64,000 nt of DNA from an uncultured Bacteroidia bacterium. GTDB taxonomy: Bacteria; Bacteroidota; Bacteroidia; Bacteroidales; ML635J-15. The notes under the pieces were generated by a model. It saw only the letters and a list, made by a program, of their open reading frames with translations. It did not search any database and was not told the DNA's origin. Shown here one piece after another: positions 34,588 through 43,549 of the stretch. The stretch is taken from the NCBI GenBank assembly GCA_902791865.1, contig CADAXK010000002.1:186001-250000 (forward strand). The letters are read 5' to 3'. Position 1 is the first letter of the stretch. Every line of letters begins with the position of its first letter. Made by a program: the position numbers and the translations under genes.

Positions 34588-35799
34588 ATGAAGCACAGAT
34601 ATAACCATACAAAGATTTTACTTACCACATTGCTAATTTTCGCATTAGCAATTAGTTGCAAGCAAAAGCAAACCTCTGAAACACCACCGCCACCAGAAAC
34701 GGATACCATTGCGGAAGAAATCCCGACCAAAGATACCACATACCGCCTCTCGCTTTTGTTTGCTGGCGACCTTATGCAGCACGACCTACAATTCAAGATG
34801 GCACTGCAAGATGACGGCACCTACGACTACAGCGAGTGTTTCCAATATGTAAAGCATGAAATTGAATCGGCCGACATCGCCGTTGCCAACTTCGAGACAA
34901 CACTGGACGGTCCACCCTACCATGGCTATCCCAATTTCTGCTCTCCAGACAAGTTTCTTGTCGATTGCAAGGCCGCCGGCTTCGACATTATGCTTACAGC
35001 CAACAACCACACCTGCGACAGACGACAGAGAGGACTTGAACGCACCATACACGTGATGGATTCTGTTGGAATACAACATCTAGGAACATATTTGGATACA
35101 GCATCTTTCGAACAAAACTATCCCCTAATTGTCGAGAAAAACGGATTTTGCATAGCCATGCTCAATTACACTTATGCAATAAATGGAGCAACAGTCCACG
35201 CACCAAACATAGTCAACCGCATCGATACAGCAAAGATTTCCATCGACATTGAAAAAGCCAAAAGCATGGGACCAGATGCAATAATAGCATTCATGCACTG
35301 GGGCACAGAATATATGCTAGAACCCGACATTTCTCAAAAGAAATTGGCTGACTGGCTATTTAATAAAGGTGTTACTCATATCATTGGCGGTCATCCGCAT
35401 GTTGTGGAACCGATAGAAATCCGCACCGACAGCATTACAGGAGAAAAGCATCTGCTGGCATACTCGCTCGGCAATTTCTTATCCAACAGCACCAGACAAA
35501 ACACATACGCAGAAATGACAATCCGCCTCGACTTGGAAAAAGACAGTACCGTACGCATCAGTAATTGCGACTACTCGCTATATTTTGTATCAAATCCGCC
35601 AAACAACGGACACAAGCAATTCAGGATTTATCCAGTAACCGTTCCCGACTCGCTACTTAATTTCCATGAAGCATACCGCAAGCACATCACACTCGACTCA
35701 ATCAGACCATTCCTGATTGAGAAAAACAAAGGTATATTTGAGCGTGAAGTAGAATTTAAGGAACGTGGCAAGCAAGATACGCTAATTTGCGCGGACTAA
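34588..35799 (+). CDS. CapA-family (PGA_cap) metallophosphatase-like lipoprotein
   Basis: About 403 residues from ATG 34588, which gives a compact lipoprotein signal ending LAISC. The PGA_cap domain (about 55-320) shows LLFAGDLMQHD, VANFETTL, LTANNHTCDRRQRGLERTI, AFMHWGTEY and IIGGHPHVVEP, all hallmarks of the calcineurin-like CapA fold. The family includes the poly-gamma-glutamate capsule protein CapA, but no capB/capC genes are nearby, so a capsule role should not be assumed. It is probably co-transcribed with the GLPGLI gene; a GCCGTG-C-CACGGC hairpin lies in the gap. An alternative ATG at 34567 lies upstream. Confidence 0.88.
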   Translation: MKHRYNHTKILLTTLLIFALAISCKQKQTSETPPPPETDTIAEEIPTKDTTYRLSLLFAGDLMQHDLQFKMALQDDGTYDYSECFQYVKHEIESADIAVANFETTLDGPPYHGYPNFCSPDKFLVDCKAAGFDIMLTANNHTCDRRQRGLERTIHVMDSVGIQHLGTYLDTASFEQNYPLIVEKNGFCIAMLNYTYAINGATVHAPNIVNRIDTAKISIDIEKAKSMGPDAIIAFMHWGTEYMLEPDISQKKLADWLFNKGVTHIIGGHPHVVEPIEIRTDSITGEKHLLAYSLGNFLSNSTRQNTYAEMTIRLDLEKDSTVRISNCDYSLYFVSNPPNNGHKQFRIYPVTVPDSLLNFHEAYRKHITLDSIRPFLIEKNKGIFEREVEFKERGKQDTLICAD

Positions 35800-35800
35800 C

Positions 35801-36370
35801 TTATTTCTTCAAGAAATCCCCAATCAGTTTTTCTGCCTTGGCAAAGGTTTCTTCTAATTTGTCGTTCACAAGCACAACATCGAACTTTTCGGAAAACGAG
35901 AGTTCGTAAACGGCCTTGTCAATTCGGGTACGGATGGCTTCCTCGCTATCTGTGGAACGGTCGCGAAGACGCTTTTCGAGAATCTCAACCGATGGCGGCA
36001 TAACGAACACTGCCAGAGCATTTTCGCCGTAATACTTCTTGATATTCAGTCCGCCCTTGACATCAACATCGAAAACAACATTCTTGCCAGCAGCCGTAAG
36101 ACGGTCAACTTCCGACTTGAGGCTTCCGTAGAAATGGTCGGCATAAACCTCCTCCCACTCAAGGAAATCGTTGTTTTCTATTTTCTTACGGAACTCGTCA
36201 GCCGAGAGGAAATAATAGTCCTTGCCATCGACCTCGCCTTCACGCTTCTTGCGCGAACAAGCCGAAATTGAAAAACTCAAATTAAACTCGGGCATAGCCA
36301 GCAAATGCTTCACTACCGTTGTCTTGCCAGCACCGCTCGGTGCTGAAAATATTACGACTTTTGGCTTCAT
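35801..36370 (-). CDS. gmk: Guanylate kinase
   Basis: Phosphorylates GMP/dGMP with ATP. 189 residues: P-loop SAPSGAGKTTVVKHLL near the N-terminus, SISACSRKKREGEVDGKDYYFLSADEF (GMP-binding loop), NVVFDVDVKGGLNIKK, and RLRDRSTDSEEAIRTRI in the lid. The length is normal. The start codon shares one base with the yicC stop, a conserved yicC-gmk arrangement in bacteria. The stop is one base from the convergent CapA-family gene's stop region. Confidence 0.97.
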   Translation of the reverse strand: MKPKVVIFSAPSGAGKTTVVKHLLAMPEFNLSFSISACSRKKREGEVDGKDYYFLSADEFRKKIENNDFLEWEEVYADHFYGSLKSEVDRLTAAGKNVVFDVDVKGGLNIKKYYGENALAVFVMPPSVEILEKRLRDRSTDSEEAIRTRIDKAVYELSFSEKFDVVLVNDKLEETFAKAEKLIGDFLKK

Positions 36371-37248
36371 TACAAAATATTTAGCGATTGTTCCTTAATT
36401 TTTTCCAACTCATCCTTCATCATTACCACTATCTTCTGCATTTCGGCGTGGTGAGCCTTTGATCCGAGAGTATTTATCTCGCGTCCCATCTCCTGAGCAA
36501 TGAATCCAAGTTTACGGCCCGCTGCATCTTCCGACTTTGCCGTCTCGATGAAATACTCACAGTGCTTGCGCAGACGGACTTTCTCCTCGTTGATGTCGAG
36601 TTTTTCAAGATAGTAGATGATCTCCTGCTCGTAACGATTTTCGCTGTTGGAATCGTTGAGATTAAGTTCGTTGAGTGCCTGGCGGATTTTATCCTTGATA
36701 ACAGAAATGCGTTCGGCTTCGTACTGTGGTACGCGTCCAAGAAGCGAAAGTATCGAGTCGATTTTTGCAAGCACATCCTTTTCGAGAATGCAACCTTCCT
36801 CCTTGCGGTACTCGCAGCAGCGGTCGATAGACTTCTGTATTGCCGACTCAACGGCAGCCCATTCCTCGTCGGTAAGTTCATCGCTACCGTTCAGCTGAAG
36901 TTCGGGCATGCGGATTAATGACGACAGCAGGCTATTGTCGGTTTCGGAAATCGGCACATTGTTTTTGCGGCAATCGTCGGCAAACGACTTGTAGGCGGCA
37001 ATCACGGCAGCGGAATTTATCGGGTTTACATTCTGCTCGTTTTCAACCGTTATTGTAAAATCAATCTTTCCGCGCTGCAATCCCTGCGAAAGCATACGGC
37101 GGATGTCGATGTCCTTTTCCTTGTATTGGTTGGGCAGACGGGTGGAAATGTCCGCCGATTTAGAATTCAGGGTTCTAATATCTATTGTAATCTTTTTTCC
37201 GTTGTATTCCAGAAGTTCCCTTCCGAATCCTGTCATTGAGTATATCAT
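36370..37248 (-). CDS. yicC: YicC family endoribonuclease
   Basis: 292 residues starting MIYSMTGFGRELL, the canonical YicC N-terminus. The C-terminal DUF1732 half has DINEEKVRLRKHCEYF, AAGRKLGFIAQEMGREINTLGSKAHHAEM and ends DELEKIKEQSLNIL. YicC proteins are RNA-cleaving enzymes linked to small-RNA turnover. The longest frame begins 16 codons upstream, at 37296, but that region contains the TATCTTTG -7 box, so the ATG at 37248 is the start. It forms an operon with gmk (one-base overlap). Confidence 0.95.
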   Translation of the reverse strand: MIYSMTGFGRELLEYNGKKITIDIRTLNSKSADISTRLPNQYKEKDIDIRRMLSQGLQRGKIDFTITVENEQNVNPINSAAVIAAYKSFADDCRKNNVPISETDNSLLSSLIRMPELQLNGSDELTDEEWAAVESAIQKSIDRCCEYRKEEGCILEKDVLAKIDSILSLLGRVPQYEAERISVIKDKIRQALNELNLNDSNSENRYEQEIIYYLEKLDINEEKVRLRKHCEYFIETAKSEDAAGRKLGFIAQEMGREINTLGSKAHHAEMQKIVVMMKDELEKIKEQSLNIL

Positions 37249-37273
37249 CAGCAATATTTTTTTTGTCGAAATG

Positions 37274-37281
37274 CAAAGATA
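37274..37281 (-). promoter_or_regulatory. -7 box (TATCTTTG) that fixes the yicC start
   Basis: TATCTTTG on the reverse strand, 25 bases before ATG 37248. Confidence 0.6.
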
Positions 37282-37411
37282 AAATGTTTTATGCAAACGC
37301 GCTAATGATTTTAGATTTTTTCGTCAGAATCTATGTCGGCTAGATTTGTATTCCATAGCAGTAATCCAGCCAATATATTAATCCCCGCATTGCAAATGCT
37401 AATATTCAATC

Positions 37412-37434
37412 GTGTCGGATTTCAAATCCGACAC
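37412..37434. repeat. Perfect palindrome (23 bp, one-base centre)
   Basis: Arms GTGTCGGATTT and AAATCCGACAC around C, between the NSS transporter stop and the yicC promoter. Confidence 0.7.
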
Positions 37435-37452
37435 AGCAATATTAGACAAATC

Positions 37453-38808
37453 CTACACAATACCCCCAATCACCAATGACCCAATTGCCACCAAACCTAT
37501 TCCCACAGGGGCAACAAATTTCACCAGTATGGAAATGAACTTTGCAAACTTGACATTGCCTTTTCCGCCAGCGGTAAGTTCCTCGATGAAATTTTTCCTG
37601 CCAAAGAACCATCCCACATAAATCACAATGAGCAATGCACCGAATGTAAGCATAATGTTGGCGGTGGTGTAATCGAACAAATCGAAGATTGTCTTGCCGA
37701 AAATTGTAAAGTCGCTCAGCAAACCGAACGATAATGTGCAGAACACACCTAAAAATATAATAACAGCCGACGACAGCAAAGTTGCCTTCTTTCGGCTCAT
37801 CTTGAATTCATCGACAAGGAATGCAACAGGCACTTCGAGAAGCGAAATTGTGCTTGTAAGAGCTGCTACAGAGAGCAAAAGGAAGAACAATATTGCAAAG
37901 ATGTATCCACCCGGCATTGCCTGGAATATTGCCGGCAAGGTGATGAATACAAGTCCTGGTCCGCCAGCCGATTCGGCGCCGAGGAAAGCCAAGGTCGGGA
38001 AAACCATAATTGCGCCAAGCAAGGCCACAACCGTATCGCAGGTCGCAATTTCTATCGCCGTGGAAGCCAACGGCGTATCCTTCCTTATGTACGAACCGTA
38101 GGTTATCATCGTTCCCATACCTATGCTGAGCGAGAATGCCGCCTGTCCGAGTGCCATAAGCACGCCCTTGAATGTCAGACTGTTCCAGTCGGGCTTGAAC
38201 AGGAATTCCAGACCCTTCGAAGCATTTGGCAAGGTGACAGCACGCACGCAGATGGCGATTATCAGCACAAGAAGTATAGGCATAAGCACCTTGCTGACCT
38301 TCTCGATGCCCTTTTCTACACCGAAAAGTATCACCAGCGATGTCAGTGCGACAAATATAATCATCCAAACAGTCGGCATTAGTGGCTGAGATGTAAAATC
38401 GCCGAAAGTCTGTGCCAACGCCGCAACATCCTGACCAGCAAAGTCGTTACAGATGGATTTTTTCACATATTCGAGCGTCCAGCCGGCCACTGTGCCGTAG
38501 AACGAGAAAATCATCATGGCCGCAAAAATCCCCATCAGTCCCACGAGCCACCAACCGCCTTTGGGCGACAGTCGCTTGAAAGTTCCGTAGGCGTTGCAAC
38601 CAGCCCTGCGACCGATGGCAAATTCGGAAAGCATTACTGGTACACCTATTAGAAATACGAATATCAGATATACAATTAGGAATGCGCCGCCACCATTTTC
38701 ACCTGCTATGTATGGGAAACGCCAAATATTACCAAGTCCGACCGCCGAACCAGCTGCAACAGCAACCACGCCTAATTTCCCAGAGAAACTGCCTCTATTT
38801 TCTTTCAT
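37453..38808 (-). CDS. Sodium-dependent transporter, NSS (SNF) family
   Basis: About 451 residues with 11-12 transmembrane helices. The N-terminal GVVAVAAGSAVGLGNIWRFPYIAGENGGGAFLIVYLIF is the LeuT/NSS helix-1 signature, with the unwound region GSAVGLGN that binds Na+ and substrate. GMGTMITYGSYI and a SLLEVPVAFLVDEF segment follow. It likely imports amino acids with Na+. The longest frame starts at 38922, but its first 38 codons cover the TATTTTTG promoter, so ATG 38808 (MKENRGSFSGKLG) is the start. It is divergent from the AbiE pair. Confidence 0.94.
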   Translation of the reverse strand: MKENRGSFSGKLGVVAVAAGSAVGLGNIWRFPYIAGENGGGAFLIVYLIFVFLIGVPVMLSEFAIGRRAGCNAYGTFKRLSPKGGWWLVGLMGIFAAMMIFSFYGTVAGWTLEYVKKSICNDFAGQDVAALAQTFGDFTSQPLMPTVWMIIFVALTSLVILFGVEKGIEKVSKVLMPILLVLIIAICVRAVTLPNASKGLEFLFKPDWNSLTFKGVLMALGQAAFSLSIGMGTMITYGSYIRKDTPLASTAIEIATCDTVVALLGAIMVFPTLAFLGAESAGGPGLVFITLPAIFQAMPGGYIFAILFFLLLSVAALTSTISLLEVPVAFLVDEFKMSRKKATLLSSAVIIFLGVFCTLSFGLLSDFTIFGKTIFDLFDYTTANIMLTFGALLIVIYVGWFFGRKNFIEELTAGGKGNVKFAKFISILVKFVAPVGIGLVAIGSLVIGGIV

Positions 38809-38839
38809 CGTCGTGAATTTTCGTAAACAAAAGGATTTA

Positions 38840-38847
38840 CAAAAATA
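38840..38847 (-). promoter_or_regulatory. -7 box (TATTTTTG) that fixes the NSS transporter start
   Basis: TATTTTTG on the reverse strand, 31 bases before ATG 38808. Confidence 0.6.
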
Positions 38848-38911
38848 AGTTTTTCTTAAAAAATAACAAAACGACTTGACAACAGCAAATAAAATTTTCA
38901 GAAAAATAAAA

Positions 38912-38955
38912 TTTGTTTCCAAAAATCACTATTTTTGCAGAAATTTAGAAACAAA
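38912..38955 (+). promoter_or_regulatory. AbiE promoter with flanking inverted repeat
   Basis: TTTGTTTC (38912-38919) and GAAACAAA (38948-38955) flank the -7 box TATTTTTG (38930-38937). This is a likely operator for autorepression by the AbiEi antitoxin. Confidence 0.55.
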
Positions 38956-38961
38956 AAGAGG

Positions 38962-39579
38962 ATGGACTTTTTGACATTCAGAGAACGGATGTTCCCGATG
39001 GGATGCTTCAACATCAATCAGGTATTGTTGTGGGAGAATGATTTCGACCGCAACAACCTTACACGATGGTGTCGCAAGGGGCTTATTGTGAAATTGCGCA
39101 ACCAGTATTACGCCTTCCCCGAATACAAGCGAGTGCCCGACTTTTCGCAGTACATCGCAAACCGTATTTATGCCCCTTCGTATATAAGTACGCAGAGTGC
39201 ATTGTCGTTTTACGGAATGATTCCTGAAGAAGTGGTGCAGTTTACAAGCGTCAGCACTCTAAAGACGGTCAAGTTTGCGAACGATTTTGGAACATTTTTT
39301 TACCAGAATGTAAAAATCCCCTTATTCTTCGGCTACGAGATAAAAACCTTGCAAAATGGTCGCGGACTAATGTTTGCAACGCCAGAAAAGGCCTTGCTCG
39401 ACCTGCTCTACCTAAACCCGTTCTACAGGACGGAACAGGATATGGAAAATCTACGCCTCGACGAAGACTATATACAAAACGAATTAAACACTGCACGATT
39501 AGGCGAATACTTGTCAAGGTTTGGAAGCAAGACATTGGAACAACGGGTTAATTGTTTAAAAAAGGTATATGAATTATGA
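38962..39579 (+). CDS. AbiEi-family antitoxin of a type IV toxin-antitoxin system
   Basis: 205 residues from ATG 38962; the longer frame starts at a TTG that is part of the -7 box. The N-terminal winged-helix part (FNINQVLLWENDFDRNNLTRWCRKGLIVKLRNQYYAF) would bind DNA. It is followed by the AbiEi C-terminal domain (APSYISTQSALSFYGMIPE and MFATPEKALLDLLYL). In studied AbiE systems the antitoxin represses its own promoter and counteracts the nucleotidyltransferase toxin without forming a stable complex with it. It overlaps the toxin gene by 4 bases (ATGA). Confidence 0.9.
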   Translation: MDFLTFRERMFPMGCFNINQVLLWENDFDRNNLTRWCRKGLIVKLRNQYYAFPEYKRVPDFSQYIANRIYAPSYISTQSALSFYGMIPEEVVQFTSVSTLKTVKFANDFGTFFYQNVKIPLFFGYEIKTLQNGRGLMFATPEKALLDLLYLNPFYRTEQDMENLRLDEDYIQNELNTARLGEYLSRFGSKTLEQRVNCLKKVYEL

Positions 39580-40361
39580 TAGACATTGAATACATACGCA
39601 GCTTTTTCCCTCCGATAATAGCCAGCCAAAGCCGATTCGACCGATATATGCTAAAGGAGTACCTGCAACTGCAAATACTTGACCATTTGTCAACGACCTC
39701 ATACATAAATAAGATTTCATTTATTGGTGGCACAAATCTCAGAATAGTACAGGGAATTGACAGGTTTTCGGAAGATTTGGACTTCGACTGCAAGGACTTG
39801 AGCGAAGAAGAGTTTATGACAATGACAGATAGTGTTGTCAATTACTTGCGAAACAGCAACATAGATGTTGAAACACGCGACAAGCCAAATCCAAGGCTTA
39901 CTGCATTTAGACGCAACCTATATTTTCCGCAGATGCTTTTCAATTTGGGTTTGACCGGACATCGCGACGAAAGACTTTTGTTGAAAATTGAAACTCAGAA
40001 TCAAAGTGTTGCATATCAACCTATAGTCGTAAACATAAATAAGATGGGCATTTTCTTCAGTATTCAGGTGCCACCGTTGGATGTATTGTGCGCAATGAAG
40101 TTTTCTGCCATTCTTTCGCGTCAGAAGGGACGAGACTTTTACGACACGATTTTTCTGCTTTCAAAAACAAATCCCAATATGGATTTTCTACACGCAAAAA
40201 CAGGAATCTCAACAATGGAAGAACTGAAAAATGCAATGAAAAATCGGCTCTTGGAATTTGACCTGAATGAAAAGAAACGCGATTTTGTCCATTTGTTATT
40301 TAACGAATCAAATGCGGAAAGGATATTGAAATTTGGTGAAATAATAAACGGTATGCAATAA
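39576..40361 (+). CDS. AbiEii/AbiGii-family nucleotidyltransferase toxin
   Basis: 261 residues. The nucleotidyltransferase core shows FIGGTNLRI (GG at 51-52) and RFSEDLDFDC with Asp67 and Asp69 as the metal-binding pair, then a Lys/Asp block (FSAILSRQKGRDFYDTIFLL) typical of the AbiEii fold. Related toxins (for example MenT) transfer nucleotides to tRNA ends and stop growth, protecting populations against phage. It follows the antitoxin with an ATGA overlap. No terminator is obvious before kdd. Confidence 0.92.
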   Translation: MIDIEYIRSFFPPIIASQSRFDRYMLKEYLQLQILDHLSTTSYINKISFIGGTNLRIVQGIDRFSEDLDFDCKDLSEEEFMTMTDSVVNYLRNSNIDVETRDKPNPRLTAFRRNLYFPQMLFNLGLTGHRDERLLLKIETQNQSVAYQPIVVNINKMGIFFSIQVPPLDVLCAMKFSAILSRQKGRDFYDTIFLLSKTNPNMDFLHAKTGISTMEELKNAMKNRLLEFDLNEKKRDFVHLLFNESNAERILKFGEIINGMQ

Positions 40362-40420
40362 TTTTGAAAGTGCTTAATAAAAAATATTACATCCTAAGAG
40401 ATTTTTTTGAAAAAAAATAT

Positions 40421-40428
40421 TACTTTTG
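40421..40428 (+). promoter_or_regulatory. -7 box (TACTTTTG) of kdd
   Basis: TACTTTTG with a TTTTTTTGAAA stretch about 20 bases upstream, 62 bases before the ATG. Confidence 0.55.
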
Positions 40429-40490
40429 CGGTCGCTTGACAAATTGCAGAGAATTGTAAAAATTTAAATAACAACTTAAAACTAAACAAA

Positions 40491-41564
40491 ATGCAGAAGA
40501 AAGGTAACAAATACGGTGTACACCGCGTATTAGAGCCGAAGGGCGTATTGCCACAGCCGGCAAACAAGCTAGACAACAATATGGACGAAATCTATGACAA
40601 CGAAATCCTTATTGATGTTCAGACATTAAACATCGACTCCGCTTCGTTCACCGACATTCACAACTACGCTAAGCAGCAGGCAGGCGAAGGTGCAAGCCAG
40701 GAAAAGATTATGGAAGAAATTAAGAAGGAAATGTTCCTCAATGTTGAATTGCAGGGTAAGCACCGTAACCGTCGTACTGGTTCGGGCGGTATGCTCCTCG
40801 GCCGCGTTGAAAAGATTGGCGACGCATTGAAGGGCAAGATCGACCTGAAGGAAGGCGACAAGATTGCTACTTTGGTTTCTTTGTCACTTACTCCTCTCCG
40901 CATCGACGAAATCCTCGAAATCCGTCCAGATGTTGACCAAGTTGACATCAAGGGTAAGGCTATCCTCTTCGAAAGCGGTATCTACGCTAAGATTCCGAAC
41001 GACATGCCCGAAAAGCTCGCTTTGAGCGCATTGGATGTTGCTGGTGCTCCAGCTCAGACAGCAAAGCTCTGCCAGTACGGACAGAATGTTGTTATCCTCG
41101 GTGCAGGTGGAAAGAGCGGTATGCTCTGCTGCTACGAAGCTAAGAAGCGCGTTGGTGTAACTGGTAAGGTTATCGGTCTTGCTAACAGCCCGAAGTCAAC
41201 ACAGAGAATCAAGGACTTGGGATTCTGCGATGTTGTTGAAAGCGTTGCTGGAAAGACTCCAGTTGAAATTTACGAACTCGTTGAAAAGCTTACAAACGGC
41301 AAGATGGCTGATGTAACTATCAACTGCGTAAACGTTCCGGATCAGGAAATGACATCTGTTCTCTGCACAAAGGACGATGGTATCGTTTACTTCTTCTCGA
41401 TGGCAACCAGCTTCACAAAGGCTGCTCTCGGTGCTGAAGGTATCGGTGCTGATGTTAACATGATCGTTGGTAACGGTTACACAAAGGGACACGCTGATTT
41501 CACTCTCCAGGAACTCCGCGAAAGCCCAGAATTGAGAAAGATTTTCGAAGAATTGTACGCATAA
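40491..41564 (+). CDS. kdd: L-erythro-3,5-diaminohexanoate dehydrogenase
   Basis: 357 residues. NAD-dependent oxidative deamination of 3,5-diaminohexanoate to 5-amino-3-oxohexanoate in lysine fermentation. It is an MDR-like protein with a Rossmann motif VILGAGGKSGMLCC (Gly204-Gly210). Family features visible are KYGVHRVLEPKGVLPQPA, HNRRTGSGGMLLGRVEKIG-type sequence and YFFSMATSFTKAALGAEG. Codon use is strongly biased (AAG, CTC, GCT, GGT), unlike its neighbours, which suggests high expression. It is transcribed alone between the AbiE pair and a strong terminator; kce, kal, kamA and kamDE are not in this window. Confidence 0.92.
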   Translation: MQKKGNKYGVHRVLEPKGVLPQPANKLDNNMDEIYDNEILIDVQTLNIDSASFTDIHNYAKQQAGEGASQEKIMEEIKKEMFLNVELQGKHRNRRTGSGGMLLGRVEKIGDALKGKIDLKEGDKIATLVSLSLTPLRIDEILEIRPDVDQVDIKGKAILFESGIYAKIPNDMPEKLALSALDVAGAPAQTAKLCQYGQNVVILGAGGKSGMLCCYEAKKRVGVTGKVIGLANSPKSTQRIKDLGFCDVVESVAGKTPVEIYELVEKLTNGKMADVTINCVNVPDQEMTSVLCTKDDGIVYFFSMATSFTKAALGAEGIGADVNMIVGNGYTKGHADFTLQELRESPELRKIFEELYA

Positions 41565-41581
41565 TTAATAGAGAATCAAAT

Positions 41582-41609
41582 AAAAAGCCCGCAAATGCGG
41601 GCTTTTTTT
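41582..41609 (+). terminator. Terminator of kdd
   Basis: AAAAAGCCCGC-AAAT-GCGGGCTTTTT, 17 bases after the stop. Confidence 0.93.
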
Positions 41610-41625
41610 GTTTGACAAATACAAA

Positions 41626-41783
41626 GTCATTCCACAAGTCTGAACATACACGCGATACGGAACGGAGAGCGTTGTAATGTTCGACGATGCGGAATCTCCA
41701 TCTGTGTACTAATAGGAGATTCCGCACAAACGAACTCACAAGCAACGTACCTTTTGCTGTTCGTTCTGTTTTGCGGAATGACA
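41626..41783 (-). mobile_element. MITE-like intergenic element, copy C (reverse orientation)
   Basis: 158 bp. Reverse strand: GTCATTCCGCAAAACAG at one end and GACTTGTGGAATGAC at the other. It has the internal hairpin TGCGGAATCTCC with GGAGATTCCGCA and the shared CAACGCTCTCCGTTCCGTAT block, but lacks the CTTCGCGAGGTTGC block of copies A, B and D. Confidence 0.78.
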
Positions 41784-41802
41784 GTTTATTACCAATACCA
41801 TC

Positions 41803-42111
41803 TTATTTCTTGTACTTCACGGCAACACCTTCAAGATAAGGATAAAGACCTGCATAACCATACTTTGCATTAACAACAGCATCTGCACCAACTTCTTTCG
41901 CCTTTTTCTGCATCTTGTCCATAAGTCCACTGGGGGAAGAAAATATACTTCCAGACACTTCAATGTACTTAAACTCCTCATATTTTGCATCTGGACTACT
42001 AGTCATATACACAGGAACTTGACCTTCCGAATTAAATGTTGCAACTTGAACTGTAGCACAAGAGCATAACAACACCGCAAATAATGAAATAACAAAAATT
42101 ACTCGTTTCAT
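41803..42111 (-). CDS. Small lipoprotein of unknown function
   Basis: 102 residues. The signal ends LLCSCA with Cys18 as the likely lipidated residue. The mature part contains KKAKEVGADAVVNAKYGYAG, which resembles the GADAVV stretch of small envelope lipoproteins such as YbjQ/DUF4156-type proteins, but the match is too short to assign. It is a single gene next to repeat copy C, with no clear partner. Confidence 0.7.
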   Translation of the reverse strand: MKRVIFVISLFAVLLCSCATVQVATFNSEGQVPVYMTSSPDAKYEEFKYIEVSGSIFSSPSGLMDKMQKKAKEVGADAVVNAKYGYAGLYPYLEGVAVKYKK

Positions 42112-42172
42112 ATTATATTTTTTAAGTTAGTACAACAATAACGAGTATTTTTAATTATTATTGTTCGGAATA

Positions 42173-42207
42173 TAAAAAACGCAATCCAGCACTCAACCGA
42201 ATTGCGT
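42173..42207 (-). terminator. Terminator of the sigma/anti-sigma operon
   Basis: On the reverse strand ACGCAAT and ATTGCGT pair across a 15-base loop, followed by TTTTTT. Confidence 0.65.
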
Positions 42208-42251
42208 AATTTTTCACAAAACCAATATTATCAATTTTTTGATTTCATATT

Positions 42252-43526
42252 TTACAATCCGCCGTCAGCAATCCATATACGTTTGTCATTGTCGTTTCTC
42301 ACAGCAATATGCCGATCCACAGTCTTGCCATCGGGATATGTAAGTGTGTAAAAGACGAATGTTCCAGAATAACCCTTGTCGCGACGCACCTGAAAATTTG
42401 TAGCCCTACAGCCTTTCATCTGCTTAATTAGGTCTACCAGATTATTCTTGTAATAAATCAAAGCCTCGTTCGCATTGCTGGTGTTACCACTGATTATAGA
42501 CTGAATTATGCGTTGTGCAGCTTGTGCCGCAGTCTCGTTTTGCAACTGGCGAAGTCGGAATTCTGTCATTTCAGCCATCTGTTCTGCACAATCAACCCAT
42601 TGTACATCTGGAACTTGAACAAGACTAGCGCGACTCATCATAATATTGTACTGGATATTGTCGATGTACAGCAAAAGAGTCTTCTTACCTTTTTCGACAA
42701 GCCAGAGCTTTACAAAACGCAACAATCCGTCGTTCTTTGAGAATACATTCTCCACTTCCACTTCGCAATCGCCCATCTTGCCGGTTTCCAGCAATTGCTG
42801 AAAGTCGCTGTTTTTATCCGTTCCTTTGAATGTTATGGTAATTGTAGAATCGGTTTCTGCGCGTATCACCTCGTTTTTCTCTGAGAAATAGATTGCAGAA
42901 ATCTGCATCGATAGCAATCGTTCAGGATAAAGCAGGTTGACAAAATTTTCGAGGAAATTGACAGAACGGGAACCTTTTACATATAGGTCATCTGGGATCC
43001 ACATGTATTGTGAGTTCCCATCGCATACAATGCTACGTCCGCCCTGCTTTTCCACACGATAAAAAACGCTATCATTTTGTCGCATCAGAGCAATGTCGAT
43101 TCCCACAAAGTCGGCTTTGGGGTCAAAATAGGCAAAGTTCTCGTTAGGCAAAGTGCGGGCGAAGACCGTCATCTTGAAACTGCCAACATTCTGCACACTG
43201 CGGATTCCCTGTTCAAGGTAAACGACACGCGTGTCGGCGGCCACTGTTGGTGTCGAGAAGAAATGGTTCCACCCTATTACAATGCCGAGCAAAAATATTG
43301 CAGCGGCAGCAACAGGACGCCAAATGAAATGGCGCTTGACAGTAGTTTTTTGTTTTGAGGCTGCTGGTTGCGGTTGCAGAGCCTTGAAAGTCTCTGACAA
43401 TTCCTCGTAATAGGTTCTACATTCTGCACATTCAGCCATGTGCTGGTTACATTCAGCCTTTGTTTGCATATCGATGGTGGTATCGAAAAGATCAGCCACC
43501 TTGTTTTTAAATTCATCGCAATTCAT
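42252..43526 (-). CDS. Anti-sigma factor with zinc-binding N-terminus
   Basis: 424 residues. The N-terminus is a zf-HC2/ZAS domain (Cys3, His29, Cys33, Cys36; HMAECAEC) that would hold the ECF sigma factor. A transmembrane helix (about 70-87, RPVAAAAIFLLGIVIGW) separates it from a large periplasmic domain, in which SQYMWIPDDLYVKGS and the alternating strands recall LolA/MucB-like folds. It would sense an envelope signal and release the sigma factor. It starts 23 bases after the sigma gene in the same operon. Confidence 0.85.
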   Translation of the reverse strand: MNCDEFKNKVADLFDTTIDMQTKAECNQHMAECAECRTYYEELSETFKALQPQPAASKQKTTVKRHFIWRPVAAAAIFLLGIVIGWNHFFSTPTVAADTRVVYLEQGIRSVQNVGSFKMTVFARTLPNENFAYFDPKADFVGIDIALMRQNDSVFYRVEKQGGRSIVCDGNSQYMWIPDDLYVKGSRSVNFLENFVNLLYPERLLSMQISAIYFSEKNEVIRAETDSTITITFKGTDKNSDFQQLLETGKMGDCEVEVENVFSKNDGLLRFVKLWLVEKGKKTLLLYIDNIQYNIMMSRASLVQVPDVQWVDCAEQMAEMTEFRLRQLQNETAAQAAQRIIQSIISGNTSNANEALIYYKNNLVDLIKQMKGCRATNFQVRRDKGYSGTFVFYTLTYPDGKTVDRHIAVRNDNDKRIWIADGGL

Positions 43527-43549
43527 AATAATTTTTCTTTTGGGGTTAA

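Noticed and set aside
34588..35799. Poly-gamma-glutamate capsule locus
   Set aside because: Only the CapA-like protein is present; no CapB or CapC homologue is nearby, and the family is wider than capsule synthesis.
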